From: Bradyrhizobium arachidis
Lineage (GTDB): Bacteria; Pseudomonadota; Alphaproteobacteria; Rhizobiales; Xanthobacteraceae
DNA length: 64,000 nucleotides
NCBI RefSeq assembly: GCF_015291705.1
Contig: NZ_CP030050.1
Coordinates: 2,666,001 to 2,730,000 of the forward strand
Reading direction: 5' to 3'
In this document: positions 60,574 through 64,000 of the stretch, one piece after another
Layout of the letters: each line of letters opens with the position of its first letter
How positions within the stretch are numbered: the first letter of the stretch is position 1
Notes under the pieces: generated by a model
What the model saw: the letters and a program-made list of their open reading frames with translations, nothing else
Told to the model about the DNA's origin: nothing
Databases searched by the model: none
Translations under genes and position numbers: made by a program

Positions 60574-61196
60574 TTGGCCCTAAGGCGCGGCTTGCGCTGC
60601 GTCTTGCCGCAGGTCGCGTGGCAGTGGCAGTCGACCAGATGGTCGTTGACCATGCCGGTCGCCTGCATGAAGGCGTAGACGATGGTCGGGCCGACGAATT
60701 TGAAGCCGCGCGAGGACAGCTCCTTCGAGATCTGCACCGACAGCGGCGTCGAGGCCGGCACGCTCGCGGTGGTCTTGAAATGGTTGACCTTGGGCCGCCC
60801 GTCCATGAAGTCCCACAGCAGCTTCGAGAAGCCCGGGCCCTTCTCCATGATGTCGAGATACGACTTCGCGCTCAGGATCGTGCCTTCGATCTTGGCGCGG
60901 TTGCGCACGATGCCGACGTCGTTCATCAGCGCGTGAACCTTCTTGTCGCTGTAGCGCGCGATCTTCTCCGGCTGGAAATCATCGAAGGCTTTGCGGAAAT
61001 TGTCGCGCTTGCGCAGGATCGTGATCCAGGAGAGGCCGGCCTGAAAGCCGTCGAGGATCAGCTTTTCGTACAGCGCGCGGTCGTCATATTCCGGCACGCC
61101 CCATTCGGTGTCGTGATAGGCGACATAGAACGGGTCTTCGCCGGGCCAAGGGCAGCGGGTTTTTCCGTCGGGATGCAGGCGGGGGGCTCGGCTCAT
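60570..61196 (-). CDS. tag: DNA-3-methyladenine glycosylase I
   Basis: A 208-residue base-excision enzyme removing 3-methyladenine. The zinc-binding N terminus TRCPWPG and YHDTEWGVP, with the C-terminal HLVDCHCHATC segment, provide the Cys and His ligands. LSWITILRKRDNFRKAF is the typical DNA-binding helix pair. The length is normal. It overlaps ygfZ upstream and the HD gene downstream by 4 bp each. Confidence 0.96.
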   Translation of the reverse strand: MSRAPRLHPDGKTRCPWPGEDPFYVAYHDTEWGVPEYDDRALYEKLILDGFQAGLSWITILRKRDNFRKAFDDFQPEKIARYSDKKVHALMNDVGIVRNRAKIEGTILSAKSYLDIMEKGPGFSKLLWDFMDGRPKVNHFKTTASVPASTPLSVQISKELSSRGFKFVGPTIVYAFMQATGMVNDHLVDCHCHATCGKTQRKPRLRAK

Positions 61197-62068
61197 GCGG
61201 TGGGTTGCTTGGTTGGAATACGCACGATTTCGGGTTCGGCGAGCGTCAGGGGCAGGCCGCCGGCGGTGAGCGGCTGGCCGGCATCGAGCGCATCGGCGAC
61301 GCGGTCGATGCGGACCAGCGCAATGCCCTTGCCTTGCGCCGACGAGCCCATGGTGCCGACTTGCTTGTCTCCGGCCATGACGCTGACGCCGACCTCCGGA
61401 GAGAGATCGTCGAGCAGCACCTTCACGTTGCGGGTGCGCGCGGTGCCGCGATGCTGCATGCGCGAGACGACTTCCTGGCCGACATAGCAGCCCTTGTCGA
61501 AATCGACGCCGGCCAGCCGATCCATGTTGGTCTCGTGCGGGAACGCGTCGCTGTACATGAAATCGAGCCCGCCGCGCGGCACGCCGAGCGCAATGCGGTG
61601 CGCCTCGTAGTCGGCAGCGTCGACCAACTCGGCGCCGATCAGGTCGGACAATTTCTGCTTGAGATCCTCGGGGATCAGGATGCGGGTACCGAGCTCGGCA
61701 TTGCGCGGATCGGCGAAGGCGAGGTCCGGTTGCGCCGCAAGCTGGCCGCCCCAGGCCGCGAGCACGCCGAGATCGAGGGTTTCAACCGTGACCTTGGCGC
61801 GCAGCTTGTAGAATTTCAGCTTGGTGGCGAATCCCTCGGCCAGCGGCTTCGGGCAATCGATCAGGAACCCGCCGCCATGGCCCGCGGGCACCTCTGTGAT
61901 CAGGAAGTCCACGATGATCTTGCCCTGCGGCGTCAGCAGCGCGCCGAATCGCCCCAGGCCCGGCTTGAGCCTGTCGACATCGGTGGTGATGAGGCCGTTG
62001 AGGAAGTTGCGCGCATCCTCGCCCGCGACCTTGACCACGCCCCGGTCGGGAAGAAACGCTGATTTCAT
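61193..62068 (-). CDS. ygfZ: Folate-binding YgfZ/GcvT-like protein
   Basis: A 291-residue tetrahydrofolate-binding protein related to the glycine-cleavage T protein, needed for the repair or assembly of iron-sulfur enzymes. The family signature KGCYVGQEVVSRMQHRGTARTR with its conserved Cys is complete, and the N terminus FLNGLITTDV is typical. It leads a coupled operon with tag and the HD hydrolase gene and diverges from the dihydroorotase-like gene with a 96-bp gap. Confidence 0.93.
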   Translation of the reverse strand: MKSAFLPDRGVVKVAGEDARNFLNGLITTDVDRLKPGLGRFGALLTPQGKIIVDFLITEVPAGHGGGFLIDCPKPLAEGFATKLKFYKLRAKVTVETLDLGVLAAWGGQLAAQPDLAFADPRNAELGTRILIPEDLKQKLSDLIGAELVDAADYEAHRIALGVPRGGLDFMYSDAFPHETNMDRLAGVDFDKGCYVGQEVVSRMQHRGTARTRNVKVLLDDLSPEVGVSVMAGDKQVGTMGSSAQGKGIALVRIDRVADALDAGQPLTAGGLPLTLAEPEIVRIPTKQPTA

Positions 62069-62164
62069 GTGAAAATCTCTTGCGACATGTTGCTCCGGAA
62101 CGTAAGCCCGCAAGGCATAAACGACAAGACCTCGAGCCCTGCGCTTGGGGATGAGAGAGGCCCC

Positions 62165-63499
62165 ATGACCCAGCGTTTCGATGTGATCTTGAAGGGCGGC
62201 ACCGTCGTCAACCAGGACGGCGAGGGTGTTCGCGATATCGGCATCACGGGCGGTCGCATCGCCGAGCTGGGTCCTCTGTCGCAAGGCTCCGCCGCCGAGG
62301 TGATCGACTGCAAGGGCCTGCACATCCTGCCCGGCGTGATGGACACGCAGGTGCACTTCCGCGAGCCCGGGCTGGAGCACAAGGAAGACCTCGAGACCGG
62401 CTCGCGCAGCGCCGTGATGGGCGGCGTCACGGCCGTGTTCGAGATGCCGAACACCTCGCCGCTAACGGTGACGGAAGCGACCTTCACCGACAAGGTGAAG
62501 CGCGCCCATCACCGCATGCATTGCGATTTCGCCTTCTTCATCGGCGGCACCCGCGAGAACGTGCAGGACCTGCCGGTGCTCGAGCGTGCGCCGGGTTGCG
62601 CCGGCGTAAAGGTATTCATCGGCTCCTCGACCGGTGCGCTGCTGGTGGAGGACGACGAAAGCCTGCGCCGTATTTTCCAGGTGATCCGCCGCCGTGCCGC
62701 CTTCCATGCCGAGGACGAATACCGCCTCAACGACCGGAAATCCCTGCGCATCGAGGGTGATCCACGCTCGCATCCGGTCTGGCGCGACGAGACCGCGGCG
62801 CTGTTGGCGACGCAGCGCCTGGTCAAGCTCGCGCACGAGACCGGCAAACGCATCCACGTGCTGCATATCTCGACCAAGGAAGAGATCGAGTTTTTGCGCG
62901 ACCACAAGGACGTCGCGTCCTGCGAGGCGACGCCGCATCATCTCACGCTGGTCGCGCCCGAATGCTATGAGCGGCTCGGTACGCTCGCGCAGATGAACCC
63001 GCCGGTGCGCGGCGCCGATCACCGCGCCGGCATCTGGCGCGGCATCGAGCAGGGCATCATCGACGTGCTCGGCTCCGATCACGCCCCGCATACGCTGGAA
63101 GAGAAGCAGAAGACCTATCCCGCTTCGCCCTCCGGCATGACCGGCGTGCAGACACTGGTGCCGCTGATGCTCGATCACGTCAATGCCGGCCGCCTGTCGC
63201 TGGCTCGCTTCGTCGATCTCACCAGCGCCGGCCCCGCGCGCCTCTACAACATGGCCTGCAAGGGCCGTATCGCCGCCGGGTACGACGCCGATTTCACGGT
63301 GGTTGATTTGAAGCGCAGCGAGACCATCACCAACAAATGGGTGGCGTCGAAAGCCGGCTGGACGCCGTATGACGGCGTGCGTGTGACGGGCTGGCCCGTC
63401 GGTACCTTCATCCGCGGCCGCCGCGTGATGTGGCAGGGCGAGCTGGTGACGGCCTCGCAAGGTGAGCCGGTGCGGTTTCTGGAGACGTTGAAGCAGTAG
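62165..63499 (+). CDS. Dihydroorotase-family amidohydrolase with changed metal motif
   Basis: Predicted 444-residue cyclic amidohydrolase of the dihydroorotase/allantoinase group. The usual metal motif DxHxH is DTQVHFREPG here (residues 60-69), so the first His is Gln62. The other ligands look intact: Lys in GVKVFIGSS, His in FHAEDEYR, His in HVLHISTKEE and Asp in GSDHAPH. The enzyme may still act in pyrimidine synthesis, or be a non-catalytic partner of aspartate transcarbamylase. There is no pyrB nearby. The ATG has a GAGAGG site. Confidence 0.85.
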   Translation: MTQRFDVILKGGTVVNQDGEGVRDIGITGGRIAELGPLSQGSAAEVIDCKGLHILPGVMDTQVHFREPGLEHKEDLETGSRSAVMGGVTAVFEMPNTSPLTVTEATFTDKVKRAHHRMHCDFAFFIGGTRENVQDLPVLERAPGCAGVKVFIGSSTGALLVEDDESLRRIFQVIRRRAAFHAEDEYRLNDRKSLRIEGDPRSHPVWRDETAALLATQRLVKLAHETGKRIHVLHISTKEEIEFLRDHKDVASCEATPHHLTLVAPECYERLGTLAQMNPPVRGADHRAGIWRGIEQGIIDVLGSDHAPHTLEEKQKTYPASPSGMTGVQTLVPLMLDHVNAGRLSLARFVDLTSAGPARLYNMACKGRIAAGYDADFTVVDLKRSETITNKWVASKAGWTPYDGVRVTGWPVGTFIRGRRVMWQGELVTASQGEPVRFLETLKQ

Positions 63500-63523
63500 C
63501 CGATGTGCCGTCGCCTGTTCAAT

Positions 63524-63651
63524 CCGTCATCCTGAGGTGCGCGCCATGCGGTGCTCTTGCACGGCATGGCAAGCCTCGAAGGATGAACGGCCCCGCTGGT
63601 GGCCGTCGCCCTTCGAGGCCTCCGCTGCGCTCCGGCACCTCAGGGTGACGG
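63524..63651. repeat. Family F palindromic element, copy 2
   Basis: A 128-bp inverted repeat with ends CCGTCATCCTGAGGTGC and GCACCTCAGGGTGACGG. Inner blocks GCCTCGAAGG and CCTTCGAGGCC pair as in copy 1. It lies between the dihydroorotase-like gene and the rhodanese gene. Confidence 0.88.
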
Positions 63652-63720
63652 GTTAAGTTTTGAGGATTTGGTTGCAAGCGCAATAGATAGGTTCGCAGTT
63701 CATCACGGGAGATTCGATCC

Positions 63721-64000
63721 ATGAGTGAGAACGCCCTCATCACCACCGAGCAACTCGCCGCCATTCTCGGCGATCCCAATCTGCGCCTCTACGACTGCAC
63801 GACCTACAACGAGCCCGTCCCGCCCGGCAGCGACGTGCCGTATCGCGCGGTGCCCGGCGACAAGACCTTTGCGGCCGGCCACATCCCGGGCGCCGATTTC
63901 CTCGATCTGCAAGGCGAGTTCTCCGACATCTCCGCAGGTCCGCTCTTCATGATGGCCGATGTGCCCCAGCTCGAGGCCGCGTTCGGCCGCCACGGCCTTG
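63721..64000 (+). CDS. Rhodanese-family sulfurtransferase (partial)
   Basis: The 5' end of a gene that runs off the window; 93 codons are visible. The translation (SENALITTEQLAAILGDPN, then RLYDCTTYNEP, then FAAGHIPGADFLDLQGEFSD) matches the first rhodanese domain of thiosulfate/3-mercaptopyruvate sulfurtransferases of the SseA type. The active-site cysteine would be in the second domain, not seen here. Confidence 0.85.
   Translation, partial: MSENALITTEQLAAILGDPNLRLYDCTTYNEPVPPGSDVPYRAVPGDKTFAAGHIPGADFLDLQGEFSDISAGPLFMMADVPQLEAAFGRHGL

Overview
The window is GC-rich alphaproteobacterial chromosome, most like Bradyrhizobium or a close relative (Nitrobacteraceae). This is judged from gene content and familiar protein sequences: CcrM methylase, bacteriophytochrome with its heme oxygenase, NadQ-type regulator, DUF1236, DUF3096, DUF6894, and large intergenic palindromes typical of that group. 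No tRNA, rRNA, CRISPR, prophage, transposase or plasmid origin was seen. It reads as core chromosome.

Layout. 0-5.4 kb: heme oxygenase, a bacteriophytochrome hybrid kinase and a chemoreceptor. 5.4-13 kb: glutathione transferase, small membrane protein, CcrM, zinc metallopeptidase, MoaB, a MarR-acetyltransferase fusion, a family 2 glycosyltransferase and a DUF155 protein. 13-19.5 kb: phosphoketolase and acetate kinase, an SOS-box radical SAM protein, a VOC protein and RNase HII. 19.7-32 kb: membrane glycosyltransferase-like protein, uracil-DNA glycosylase, ETF-ubiquinone oxidoreductase, TPR protein, IspE, hydrolase, LysE exporter, FabF-like synthase with an HxlR regulator, and polyprenyl diphosphate synthase. 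32-43.8 kb: small conserved genes, a methyltransferase, an S49 peptidase, GlyQ and GlyS, DUF1236, DUF3096, pyruvate phosphate dikinase and a SleB-type hydrolase. 43.9-47.7 kb: nadA-nadB-nadC. 48-55.3 kb: MFS transporter, AcuI-like reductase, two small proteins and two tandem chemoreceptors, the first frameshifted. 55.3-62 kb: DUF2339 protein, NadQ, a tyrosine-phosphatase-like protein, HD hydrolase, Tag and YgfZ. 62.1-64 kb: a dihydroorotase-family protein and the start of a rhodanese.

Functional links. BphO makes the biliverdin that BphP binds, and the two genes overlap by 4 bp. Phosphoketolase makes acetyl phosphate, which AckA converts to acetate and ATP. NadQ lies 10.5 kb from nadABC, and two matching palindromes precede nadA. 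A GTTC-N7-GTTC LexA box sits directly before the radical SAM gene. Four GANTC sites crowd the CcrM start, suggesting methylation feedback.

The strongest unexplained pattern is the intergenic DNA. At least nineteen long inverted-repeat elements of about nine families fill the gaps. They occur in all six convergent gaps longer than 60 bp, in none of the nine divergent gaps, and in one case are nested. Other items worth checking are a 13-bp repeat set between ccrM and the metallopeptidase gene, histone-H1-like tails on PPDK and RNase HII, cysteine losses in the uracil glycosylase, a metal-ligand change in the dihydroorotase homologue, and small genes of 32 and 51 codons. No clearly new multi-gene defence or metabolic system was found.
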